Shown piece after piece: positions 35,001 to 45,463 of a stretch of 64,000 nucleotides of DNA. The stretch is from positions 2,093,606 through 2,157,605 of the forward strand of contig NW_006917096.1 in assembly GCF_000516985.1 (NCBI RefSeq), given 5' to 3'. Position 1 is the stretch's first letter; the number at the start of each line of letters is the position of its first letter. A program made the translations under genes and the position numbers. The notes under the pieces are model-generated. The model made no database searches, had not been told where the DNA came from, and saw nothing but the letters and a program-made list of their open reading frames with translations. The DNA comes from Pestalotiopsis fici W106-1. Lineage: Eukaryota > Ascomycota > Sordariomycetes > Amphisphaeriales > Sporocadaceae.

Positions 35001-38000
35001 CCCGTTACTTGGCTTGGTGTCTGTCGTTTGCTCGCCATTACTTGGTCCTGGTCCTGGCAAGTCCTCTTCTCTCTCTGTGTGTGTGCGTGTGTGTGTGTGT
35101 GGAAGTCAAGTGTAAGACCAATGAGAAGTACAAGGGGATAATAGTTCGAACTCGGTCATGATGCCCATTGGAGTTGGTCCCGGACCAAACACAAATGGAT
35201 GAAAAAAGAGGAGAAGCGATACGTGAAACCACGTCTTGCGGGATGCCGAGGATGTATAGAGGTATACTCCTTCGGTATAATTCATCCCATTAAGAAGAGT
35301 AAGCAAGCGAGCCAACGCTTGGACTGGATACCTACACTATTCTCTCCCAAGTGGCTCCGGTATTTCACATCACTCATCGAAACGGCACCTACCTACTGAC
35401 TGTCTGACAGGTCACAGCTGTACGGAAGACAGCTCGGGGCGTGTAACTTGACAAATCAACAATATGGTCACCTGACACAGGCCAGCGGCTATATCGTGTG
35501 TCTTCAAGACGGCGACCAGCTGTTTCGTGGTCCACTAGCATCATGTTGCTCGCCTAATCCAACTGCGGACCACTTCCCGTCAGGGTAACATGATACATCC
35601 ATACAGTCGCAACTTTACATGACCTCCGGTTGGTTATACTCTCTCTTTCTTTGGCTCGCTTGCCAATGTCACTCCTGCGCCGCTGTATGTATGTATGCAC
35701 ACAACAGGCATACCTTTGGACTGGGAACTGCAGAACCCTACCTACCAGCAGCAGACAACGGTTACTTGCCATGCAGTACTACATGCATTTCGTGTAGGCG
35801 GCTGCCGCAAGCACGGCCCCTTTGCAACGAGCCGCTCCGCAAAAAAAAAAAAAAAAAAAAGGGCCCTCTTTCCCCATACCTATGTAGGCCTCGACCATCT
35901 ATCTACCTACCTAGGCCATGACGAATACTACTTACATACCACTGCCGATGCAACTTTGACCATAGGAGCAAGGCACACACACCTTTACCAAGACTTCTTG
36001 TCGGTCGGCATTGCACGTGCCCAAACCGGGGAAGAGAGGCCGTGTGGGTTCCGTAGTGGCAGGCAAGCAAAGCCAGTGTGGAATCCCACGCTGATATGTC
36101 GTCTCTGCCCGGCAGTTGACCATTTTCCCACCAGGTTGCATTCGGCGCAGGCCTTAATGGCCAAGTATACCGAGGTGGCATAAGGAACGGGGCGGGGGGC
36201 AGTGAGGTGTCCACCAATTGGTTGCGTATCCAGCCGAAGTTATACCAACCCTGGGCAATTCCTTTGGTTGCTTGCGGACGTGGTATCACCAGAAACTGCG
36301 GGCCGTTATTCATGCTGCTGGTACGTAGGTCATTCTTACCACTATAGCATGCAAGTCGGAGAGCCCCGAAAGATGCAGACGACGCAGCAGAGAAAAGGCC
36401 ACCGAGGTGGGACAAGCTCTTGTTTCTTGAAACATGGTTAGGGAAGCGAACAACTATCATGTGTATGGTGTATAGGTGTATTACCATGTAAACGACCGTC
36501 TAGAACGTCGTGATATTACTTCGACTAGATGCTGACACGGCGGAGGACCACCCCCTTCGCTTCGCCTCGGAGAGGAGTCTATCCGATTCGCAACCCTTTC
36601 TTCTCTCTTACTTGCTGCAAAAGCCAAGGGCCCAAACCGGTCGTTGATTCCATCTACTGGACCACCCTCTGGCCCAGGCGAGGCGTGAAGAGGAGGAGGC
36701 TGTTGCAGTCTCGAGTCTTGGCTATTAAAGATTGCACCGAAAGAGTGGTGGAAAATGCCATGCGGCACCCTTCCACCCCTGGTTCGCATGACGCTGGTAG
36801 GTTTATACCTAGTAACTGGCAAGCATTGGGGGGTGGAGGAAGAGTTCCACAAACCGGCGATAGAGTAGGAAACGGGCGGGTTTAAACGAGCAATCAGCAC
36901 AAAGAGAGGGAGAGAGAAATAAAGAGACGTGTTTCATGTGTTCCCGGCCGGATATATTGTTCAGCGTTCTCGAAGTTTGAAACATAGTGTCCAAGGATCC
37001 ACAGGTATATGACGGCTGGTCGGCACAAAAAGCATCTTTAATACCCTTGTCCCGCATGCATATTCCGTACTGTACACGCATCTCTCTTCTTGTGCGAACC
37101 ATAAAAAAAAGAAAAGAACAGAAACTTTATTGGACCAACCAGTAAGTACTAGGTCAGGGAAGGTAAGTGGTGTATAGCATGATTGGTTTCGTCAAAGATC
37201 TTTTCTTTACTCCTTTCAGCCTTTCTTGGCGCTCTCCTGCGCATCAACTCTTGACCCGACGAACCCCTACTGTCTATCAAACATGGCAATGCTGCTATTT
37301 TCGTTCTTAAGCTTTTGGCAAGCTTTGCAGGTTCTTTTACCCCATGGAACGGAGAGATCATCTGGAGAGACGGAAGGAGAAAGAGATGAATTGGGTTGGT
37401 AGAATTCTGTGCTCTCTGACAAGACGTGTCACAAGAAACCCCCGGCCTTCACGCACACGTGTGTGTGTGTGGTCAACTCCTTTTGAATCGAATCGAGTTG
37501 CCAATCGCAAGACGTCCCGGAGCTGGGTCCGGGAGGCAGCCAGGGTTGAAAAAATAAAGCAACACTATAGAGAAAGAAAAAAGTTACTTCTTTTTGTTCC
37601 AAATGTTTATTAAATTCAACCGAAATGTTTTCCCCTCTCCCTGTTATCCTGGTTCTGTTTTGTAAAAGAAGAAAGAAGCATATTCGGGCAATAGCATGCG
37701 AGCTGATGAGAGACGACCCTGCCTAGGCAGGCATTATAGCTGGGCAACCCCTAAAAAAGCTTGGGACAACTATATCATGCACCATCCATCCATCCCCCTT
37801 CCCTGGTACCTACTGTGTAAGCAGGCATGCTATCGATAAACAAGAGAACCCCTCTCGGTTGGACAACAAGATATTGTATACGATATACAAACACACATGT
37901 ATTTGTCCAAATGTTTGCTCTGCACGTGCAGAATGTTGAGCAATGCAAAGTCGAAAATATGAAACATGCCATGTAAAAAGAGAAGCTTTTCCATGATTGG

Positions 38001-38989
38001 ATTCTACCATCAAATAATCATGGGCCTTTGCCAACTACATAGGTATTCAAGCGTCTATTGACTCCAATTCGCAGCATCAGAACATGTCGACATGAATCTT
38101 TTTTTAATCTTTCTCGTGTAACATGCAACTAGATTAAAGCATAGATGAGATGAAACGCGCATGCTAGCATTATCACCAGTTTTTTGTCCCCCTCCTCTCG
38201 GTGCACACACTAAACAACTGCATGTCGTCCCAAGAAAAACCTCGTCTGCTGCTGAATTCCCTTCTTTGTTTAAAAATAAAGATCAGGTGAGAGATTGCAA
38301 CCTTGACATGGGGCACGCCCGCGCGTGCACCCGCCGGACGGACCAAGGGAGCAGCAGCATGCACACACTGTTTACCCGCATTGTATGTTTATGCTGTCAT
38401 TCTGAAAAGTATCGGCTACTCTTCTCTTTTTCTTGGTAGCTGGGCATGCCAATTGGTAACATGTTTGATGTCACCCTGATCGACATGTTGCCCCGTTGGG
38501 TTTTGTTGTTATTTATATCCGTGAGCTTTTTTTTGCATCCGTGTCACAGGATTGGTTGGATAGCGCAGCATAGACGCACCGATGTTGATGGGCAGATCGC
38601 TGGAAAGTCTCGGATCCGGCGCCGAAAGGGAACGAACCCCCCCAAACCCCATTGACCACCCAAGCCTGTGTACCACTAACTTGTTTTTTTACCTACGTAC
38701 CTACATACCTATCGCTGATCGACAGAGGTGGGGTTTCTTCGGCATGCGACGCGGTGACCGCCCCTGGATTCTCTCCTTCACTCATGACTCAGGACTGCAC
38801 CGGGGCTCTCTACGATAGTATATTTCAAAAGTTTATCTCATAGTCCGAGCTCCCAGCACAGTATGCAAATACCCCCTGTATATCCACCACACCCTTCCTC
38901 CATTACACAATAGGGCTATTCTATAAATCTAGTGACTGCTTTACGTCTAGCTGGTGGTCTGGGATATTATTTTTAGTGATGCTAATACC
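35001..38989. other. gene desert, part 3
   Basis: This contains a (GT)n tract at about 35075-35101, a run of 20 A at 35841-35860, and TACCTACC motifs near 35386, 35737, 35895 and 38690. A minus-strand frame of 194 codons (35903-36487) and one of 139 codons (36481-36900) have mixed composition and no domain. They are not called genes. Confidence 0.55.
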
Positions 38990-39545
38990 GTCGCCGTATT
39001 TTGCAATTATCTGCTTACGGTAATTAGCCTATTAATTAACTAATTCCTCTTTAGAACCGTATAATGGCTATATGCCCTTTTTATATTTATTTCCCCCTTT
39101 AAGATATATTATTTATGCTATATTTCCCCGGATTTTATCCACGTATTTAGCCAGCTTAGTTTATGGCCACGATTCCCACGTTTTCTCCTACTCCTCCTTT
39201 ATTTTAGCTTTGCCTTTATATTTATTAATTTATTTTATAATAATTTTTATAGGAAATTATGGCCTTTTAGCGGCTAATATATCCGGGGAGTTAAAAGGCC
39301 AAAAAAGCATATTAATGCCGGCTTTTTCTTACTCGGCGCGGCATTATTGCGATATATAAGCTAAAGTATTATTTTTTTAAGCTAAAATCTTAACATATAA
39401 GAATAGCGCCTTAAGCTATTATACGAAAAGGATAAAATGCTTTTTAAAAACCTCCTCCCGGTACCGGATTTAATCGAACCCGCCTTTACCTTTACGTTTT
39501 TAAACTCCGTTTTCCGACGTAAATTTAAAAATTAGCCGCCTTCTT
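38990..39545. repeat. AT-rich patch, probable RIP-mutated repeat relic
   Basis: This patch differs sharply from its flanks. It is full of TA dinucleotides while CA and TG are scarce, yet CG dinucleotides remain (CCGG, GGCGCGG, CCGACG). That bias, CpA changed to TpA, is the mark of repeat-induced point mutation acting on both strands. No coding remnant is identifiable, so the parent element is unknown. On the minus strand a GGTTCGATTAAATCC stretch near 39464-39480 resembles a tRNA T-arm box, possibly from a tRNA-derived element, but this is weak. Confidence 0.6.
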
Positions 39546-40360
39546 GGTCCAAGGTCTTTTGAGTTGATTGATACTGTCCCTTTATTGACTCTTTTTCGGT
39601 CATCTAGAAACTTCGCAACGGCGATATTGTGAAAATTTTCCTCGGTGGGTATAACACTGGCAATTACCTATTCGATAGCATGAAAGGCCCAGGGAACATG
39701 GCCGGACATTAGCTAGCAATAATATAAGCGAAGTTTTCCCACCCTTTCTCCCTATCTATCAATCAATCAATACCTACCTGCTGACCTAACCACTTGAACT
39801 GCCGCCGCCGCCGCCGCCGCCGCTGCTACTACTACTTCTGGGACCCGACGACGGCGTCCGCCGAACACCTCGAAAACTTTTCCCCTGGTTCGTGGTCTCT
39901 TCCTGTGCTGCGTTACGCCGGCCGCCCTGTGACACGGTCGAATTGCAGCAAACATGCCCAAATCACGTCTACGGCTGGCCCGAAAGATACAGCCTACAAT
40001 GACACATAATATCCACAGCTCTAGGAATTTTCCATATCTTTTTGGGTCCAGCGATTCGCTTCACCGTCACGTAAGCAGCCGACGTTAGTGACTGTAGAGT
40101 AGAGAAAAAAGAATTTAAACACTCTCTTGCCAGAACCGCGCTCATGTGCCTAGACTCTGCTTAATCTGTCTCGAACCTTACCTACACATTGTGCCTCCCC
40201 TTGTCACGAGCTACTTTACTATACTGATCTTTTGTGTTATCTGAAAAACGGTCAACATAATAACGAATCAGTATACAAATTTCAATTTCCCCAACTCACG
40301 AGTCTCCACCACGGGAAAAGAAAGAAGAAAAAAGAAAAGCTCGTTGATTAGTAGTTCACA
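39546..40360. other. upstream region of the adenine deaminase gene
   Basis: This contains a (GCC)n repeat at about 39801-39822 followed by ACT units, and a TACCTACC motif near 39770. No gene is recognised. Confidence 0.5.
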
Positions 40361-41425
40361 ATGTGCAAGACGCCAATGCACGAGTTCCTGGCTGCTCTGC
40401 CGAAATGCGAGCACCACTTGCACATTGAGGGCACGTTCGAGCCCGAGCTGCTCTTTGAGCTGGCGGCCAAGAACAACATTACGCTGCCGGCCGACAAGGA
40501 TGCGGCCTTTGCCTCGATCGAGGCCCTCAAGGCCCGGTACCTGACGTTTGCCAACCTCGACGACTTCTTGGGCTACTACTACATTGCCATGTCGGCGCTG
40601 ATTGACGCGGCCGACTTTGAGGCCCTCGCCTATGCCTACTTCAAGAAGGCCGCGTCGCAAAACGTCCGCCACGCCGAGGTCTTTTTCGACGCCCAGGTGC
40701 ACACGGAGCGCGGCGTCGCCTTTGAGACGGTGGTCTCTGGTCTCAAGGCCGCCAAGGCCCGCGCCGAGCGCGACTTTGACCTGACGGTCGAGCTCATCAT
40801 GTGCCTGGTCAAGCACCTGCCGCTGCCCAGCGCCATGGAGACTTTTGCCCACGCCCGCGACGGCGGCTTCTTTGCCGACGGCACCCTGCTGGCCATTGGC
40901 ATGGACTCGTCCGAGAAGCCGTTCCCGCCAAACATGTGGACCGAGCTGTACGACGCCGCGCGGGCCGCGGGCATCCGCCGCACCATGCACGCCGGCGAGG
41001 AAGGGCCCTCGGACTACGTGGTGCAGTCGCTGGACCTGCTGGGCGCGCAGCGCATCGACCACGGCCTGAGGACCTTCGAGGACCCGGCCCTGGTCAAGCG
41101 CGTCGTCGACGAGAAGATCATGCTGACGACGTGCCCCCTGTCCAACCTGAAGCTGCAGTGCATCTCGTCCATGTCCGAGTTCCCCCTGCGCCAGCTGCTC
41201 GACGCCGGCGTGCGCTTCAGCGTCAACAGCGACGACCCGGCCTACTTTGGCGGTTACATTCTCGAAAACTACTGGGTCCTGCAGGACACGTTTGGCCTGA
41301 CCGTTGCCGAGTGGGAGGGTATCGCCCGTGGCGCCGTCCTCGGCAGCTGGTGTAGCGAGGAGAGGAGGGCGCAGCTGCTGGCGCAGATTGATGCCGTCAT
41401 GGCAGAGTGGAGCGGCAAGCTGTAA
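40361..41425 (+). CDS. AAH1: adenine deaminase (adenosine/adenine deaminase family)
   Basis: This enzyme deaminates adenine to hypoxanthine in purine salvage, a zinc-dependent reaction in cytosol and nucleus in yeast. The intronless frame encodes 354 residues, close to the roughly 350 of fungal Aah1 and shorter than secreted ADA-type enzymes. Metal and catalytic residues are visible: H19 and H21 in EHHLHIEG, the HAGEEG block (His and catalytic Glu), the His in RIDHGLR, and NSDDPAYFG near the C-terminus with the metal Asp. The LECISSMSEFPL-like block (here LQCISSMSEFPL) also fits the fungal adenine deaminase branch. There is no signal peptide. Codons are strongly C/G-ending, suggesting good expression. 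The start ATG is the first in the frame. Adenosine as substrate is the main alternative, but family features favour adenine. Confidence 0.92.
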   Translation: MCKTPMHEFLAALPKCEHHLHIEGTFEPELLFELAAKNNITLPADKDAAFASIEALKARYLTFANLDDFLGYYYIAMSALIDAADFEALAYAYFKKAASQNVRHAEVFFDAQVHTERGVAFETVVSGLKAAKARAERDFDLTVELIMCLVKHLPLPSAMETFAHARDGGFFADGTLLAIGMDSSEKPFPPNMWTELYDAARAAGIRRTMHAGEEGPSDYVVQSLDLLGAQRIDHGLRTFEDPALVKRVVDEKIMLTTCPLSNLKLQCISSMSEFPLRQLLDAGVRFSVNSDDPAYFGGYILENYWVLQDTFGLTVAEWEGIARGAVLGSWCSEERRAQLLAQIDAVMAEWSGKL

Positions 41426-43327
41426 AAAGATACAAACCCCCTAGCGAGCGAGGGAATTCAGAGAAAGAGAGAGAGAGAAAAGGGGGGGTGGATGAACTAT
41501 ACGCGCGTCAGCAATGCTGTGCAAAATAAAATAATAATAGAAATCACGATACCTTAGTAGAGGGGACCAAAAAAATACGAACAACAAGGGCAAGGAGATA
41601 GACAGAAAAAAAATGAATAAAATCATGATGCTATTTTTCTTGGTGTTTAGTTTTTTCCGCCTTACCCCCCCTTCCCACCCCTTGCACAAACCGTTTGGCT
41701 CGGCTACGGCCCGCCGCGTAATACTCTGAAACGCCTCGTTTCGTAGGCCCATGATTCCACCTTCCACGTTTGGATTGCCTATTGTGGCACTGCACGCCGA
41801 AGGAAAAAAAAAAAAAAGACTCTTGGGATTGTTGCTGCTCCTCTCTTTGTTTGCTTCTCCACCCCCTTAACCATAATATATAATAGTATATTGCCGATTG
41901 GGTCGTTTACGTATAAGAAACGAATCCCAGGTCAGCCCACCCCTGTTCGGATTATACTATACTCATCTATAGGGGGACATGCGTCATCTTTTCTTCCTCC
42001 CTCCCTCCCTCTGGGGCACATCTTGAGAGCCCACGCCCATGAGGCGCCAAAAACATCGTGATGCAGGCTCGGCTATAATCAGTGGGCGGGCTAAAGCGAC
42101 ATGGAATCTTACGATACCTCGATTGATGGGACGCGTGGAGACCTTGCTTAGCAGTATTTTGAATTCTCCCAGGATCTTGTTGCTTGCGTTCCACCTGAGG
42201 CCTCCCCTGGGGGTTCCCCCCTCCCCTTCCGCTGGATTTTGACTATAGCCGATGGCTGTAGGAATAACTTCAAGAAGAGTATGCATATCGCCCTTTTCAC
42301 CATGTTTCAGGTCAACCATGGCTCTCTACTATAAAAAGTTTAAAGTGCAAAATAGCCTCCGGGGCGATGACGACAAGGCCTATATTCCCCTGAATTAGGA
42401 CTTCTTGTCCGTAGTGCGATGGGTAGGATACATGCAAGTAAATGGCTCGCTTGTTCTTTCGACGAGATAAGCCAAGACTTTGGTTCTTCAAGGTCATGGT
42501 TCCATTGGCTTGTCAGAAAGCGCCCTCAATCAGGGGTGTACTACCCCGATGTTGAAAGATGCGTGATTATTTTGTACATGGACATCCATGTTATACATGA
42601 GACTGTTGACAAAGTATCTGGCTTTTCGTGTAAAATCGAGAAACGTTGATACTGAAGGGTCACCAACAAGGCCAAGTCGTTCTTGTGCCAGAAGGATGTC
42701 TTTGGTGGTGGATCGATGGGTAAAAATATTGGCGTAGATACCTGAAAGCTGAGCCTATCTCGAGCCATTGATATAGCCGTTGTCGTTGCAACTCGAGTTT
42801 ATGGCAAGGTCGTTCAATGCTCAAGTCTATTGGATACACAGTTTATAGATTTCCACGCTTGCTATTGGTCTCGTTTTATCCCTGGGTACGCTTATTAAGA
42901 CATGTATTCTGTTTCACTTGTCACGGAAACTCATTCTTGAGAGCAATTGCTACCTAATAAACAGATGTGAAACTTTATTCATTCATGTTTCGAGATATAG
43001 TAATTAGATGATTTGATACTGAGCAGAAGAGCAGGACCATTGACGGTTTCTACATTCAGTCCAAGACCCATTTATGAATTTAAAATTTAGACAATACCTT
43101 CCATGCAAGTGAATCGAAATACATCGTGATCTCTGAGTCTCAAGGAGTGTCCTCGTGTTTTTACTTTATTTGTTTATGTAGACCCTATCATTTTCCAGCC
43201 TTATGACTACATCTTGCGAAAGTGCTTCTCAATAGTATCGCCCTGATTATTTTGATACTGGTCTTTCCTTTTGTTCCTCTGTTTATAGTACCTGAGAAGA
43301 TACCCCCAAGGCCATTGATGAGACCTT
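41426..43327. other. convergent intergenic region
   Basis: This holds the 3' ends of the adenine deaminase (+) and glutamate decarboxylase (-) genes. It has a GA-rich run just after the deaminase stop and an A run at about 41804-41817. Only short frames are seen and no gene is recognised. Confidence 0.5.
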
Positions 43328-45463
43328 CTAGCAGACGGCGTGAGTCTTGCCGTGCTTACCCTGGATGGAGTGCTTCTCATTCTGTTTGAGTAGTCAGCAA
43401 GCCGATTCCCTACTGAAAGTATATACGTTACGGCATAAAAGACGAGTGAGCTCACCTTGTAGTTCTTGTGGTTGTGGCTAGCCTGTGCGCTGTTCACAGA
43501 GTGCTTGCGGAGGAATTCCTGGTGCTTCTTGATGGATTCCTTGTCCATGCTCTCCAACAACTCGGTGCAAAGCTTGATGTCGACAATAAGGGCATCGCAG
43601 CGGTTCTTGGTAAAGTCCTCTCGGACCACCACGCGCAGCATCTTCAATTTCTCAGTGTGAGGTGCCATGGTGTAGGCAGGGACAACCCAACCGCGGGCAC
43701 GCAGCTTATGCGCGAGCGCGAATTCGTCCCACTCGCGGTCCTCGTTGGGCTTGAGCCGGAATGCCACGAGGGGCAGACCCTCGCCCGACTTCTTGGACAT
43801 GATGATGAAGCCCATGGCCTCTAGGGCCTCGGAGAGGTAGTCTGCTGTCCGGGTCAAGTTGCTCATGATGGAGCGGTATCCTCTCTTTCCAAGGCGGATC
43901 AGCTGGTAGTATTGACCAATGACTTGACTGGCACCCTTGGAAAAGTTGAGGGTGAATGACGACTGGTCAGCTCCGAGGTAGTTGATGTTGAAGACCAGCT
44001 CCTGAGGGAGGTACTCGGCAGCACGCCAGACCACCCAACCGACACCAGGGTAGACAAGACCATACTATGCAAATGTCAGTAATGCTCATGGTTCATCGAA
44101 GCGTTCCCACGACAAACCTTGTGACCAGATACGTTGATAGACACAACCTTCTCGAGCCGGAAATCCCACTCGAGGTCTGGCACAACGAAGGGTGCCACAA
44201 ATCCACCTGGCAATCATTAGCTACGTTCTCACGCAATAGAAATATCAATACCAACTTACCACTGGCAGCATCGACGTGAATAGGGCAGTCGATGCCTCTC
44301 TCCACCAGAAGATCGTTTACAGCCTTGACATCTTCGTATTCACCAGTGTATGTTGTTCCTGCGCAATTGTCAGTTTATTGAGAGAACCTCATACTTGGCG
44401 ATATTATGGACATAATAACGCAAACGCGCTGGCCTCATATTTCGAAAGAGTCTCACGTACCCAGAATGGCACAAATACCAATAGTGTTCTCGTCAACCAG
44501 GCTGACAGTCTCCTCGGGGTCAATCACGTAGCGCTCGGGTGTGCAGTAGACGAGCTTCTCGTCAATCTCAAAGTAGCGCGTCGCCTTCTCCCAGCAGACC
44601 TGGACGGCAGAGGACATGACAATGTTGGGATGCTCAGTCGACTTGCCCTCGGCGCGTCTCTTCTTCTGCCAGCGGCGCTTCATGGCCAGCACGCCCAGCA
44701 TGATGGCCTCGGAGCTACCAATACATGATGTACCGACGGCGCCCTCGCTCTCGCTGTGGGTGGGCGCATTGAAGAGGCGTCCAATCATGGAGACGCAGCG
44801 GTTCTGAATGTCTGCCGACACGGGATACTCTTCATAGTCGATGAAGTTCTTTGAAAAGGAGTCGCTCATGAGCTTCTCAGCCTCCTCTTCCTATTGGAAC
44901 TGTTAGCTTGCTAATGTACCTCTACACGCTTCCTCGAGCCTCTTATGATGACAAAGAGAAACAACGATTAGTCACGCCCCTGCATGAGACAGCGGGGTTC
45001 CACCACCATGGCATGCGCTCAAGGAGTAAGCGTAAGCATCCAAGGCTTGAAAGTCTCATGGTTCTGGAGAGAGAGGATTTGTTTGCATGTTTGCGCCATA
45101 TACAACGTACCATGTAAGTCGTTACAAACGAGGCCAAGCTAGTTTCATGATCGTGGTCAGCATGTTCTCACCCACAAAATCAAACAGACACGATGTCCTG
45201 GTTTGGAGGCTACGATTGACTCACTTTAGCATGGGGTTGCCATCCAAGCTCAGCTCGTCCTTGATCATGCGGTACGCGACATCCTTGGGCATCTCACCGT
45301 CGGGCATCTCGTGGCGGGGCAGATCCTGAGCGGCAAACTTTGAACCGTACACGCTGGTGGTGAACTGGTCCTCCTCGTTGGCGAGCTTGAGCGTCACCTT
45401 TCTGACGGCCTCGGGAAGCTTGTTGATCTCCTCATCATTGGGAATGGAAGCGAGATGAACCAT
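43328..45463 (-). CDS. GAD1: glutamate decarboxylase (PLP dependent), seven exons
   Basis: This enzyme converts glutamate to GABA in the cytosol, the entry step of the GABA shunt. Exons are 45463-45225, 45138-45111, 44890-44461, 44358-44260, 44206-44118, 44064-43456 and 43381-43328. Phase is consistent throughout and the product is about 515 residues, the usual length. Motifs are [14 protein letters not shown] (PLP phosphate region), HVDAASGGFVAPF (Asp and Ala of the PLP pocket, spanning exons 4-5), and [18 protein letters not shown] with the PLP lysine at the exon 5/6 junction. The C-terminus AVC is a common ending of fungal GADs; no plant-type calmodulin site is obvious. Exon 2 is only 28 nt (LASFVTTYM). 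All seven splice pairs are GT..AG. The start [13 protein letters not shown] is the first ATG and fits the family. Confidence 0.95.

Noticed and set aside
35903..36487. 194-codon minus-strand frame in the desert
   Set aside because: It has mixed composition, no recognisable domain, signal peptide or conserved motif; kept out pending transcript evidence.
39072..39359. Frame of 95 codons in the AT-rich patch
   Set aside because: It is composed of Tyr/Ile/Leu/Phe from TA-rich RIP-like sequence; not a protein gene.
24043..40360. Centromere or secondary-metabolite cluster
   Set aside because: Base composition is not AT-rich enough for a typical fungal centromere, and no synthase, cytochrome P450 or transporter frame is present.
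40268..41062. 264-codon minus-strand frame
   Set aside because: It is antisense to the adenine deaminase gene; it arises from strong GC-ending codon bias.
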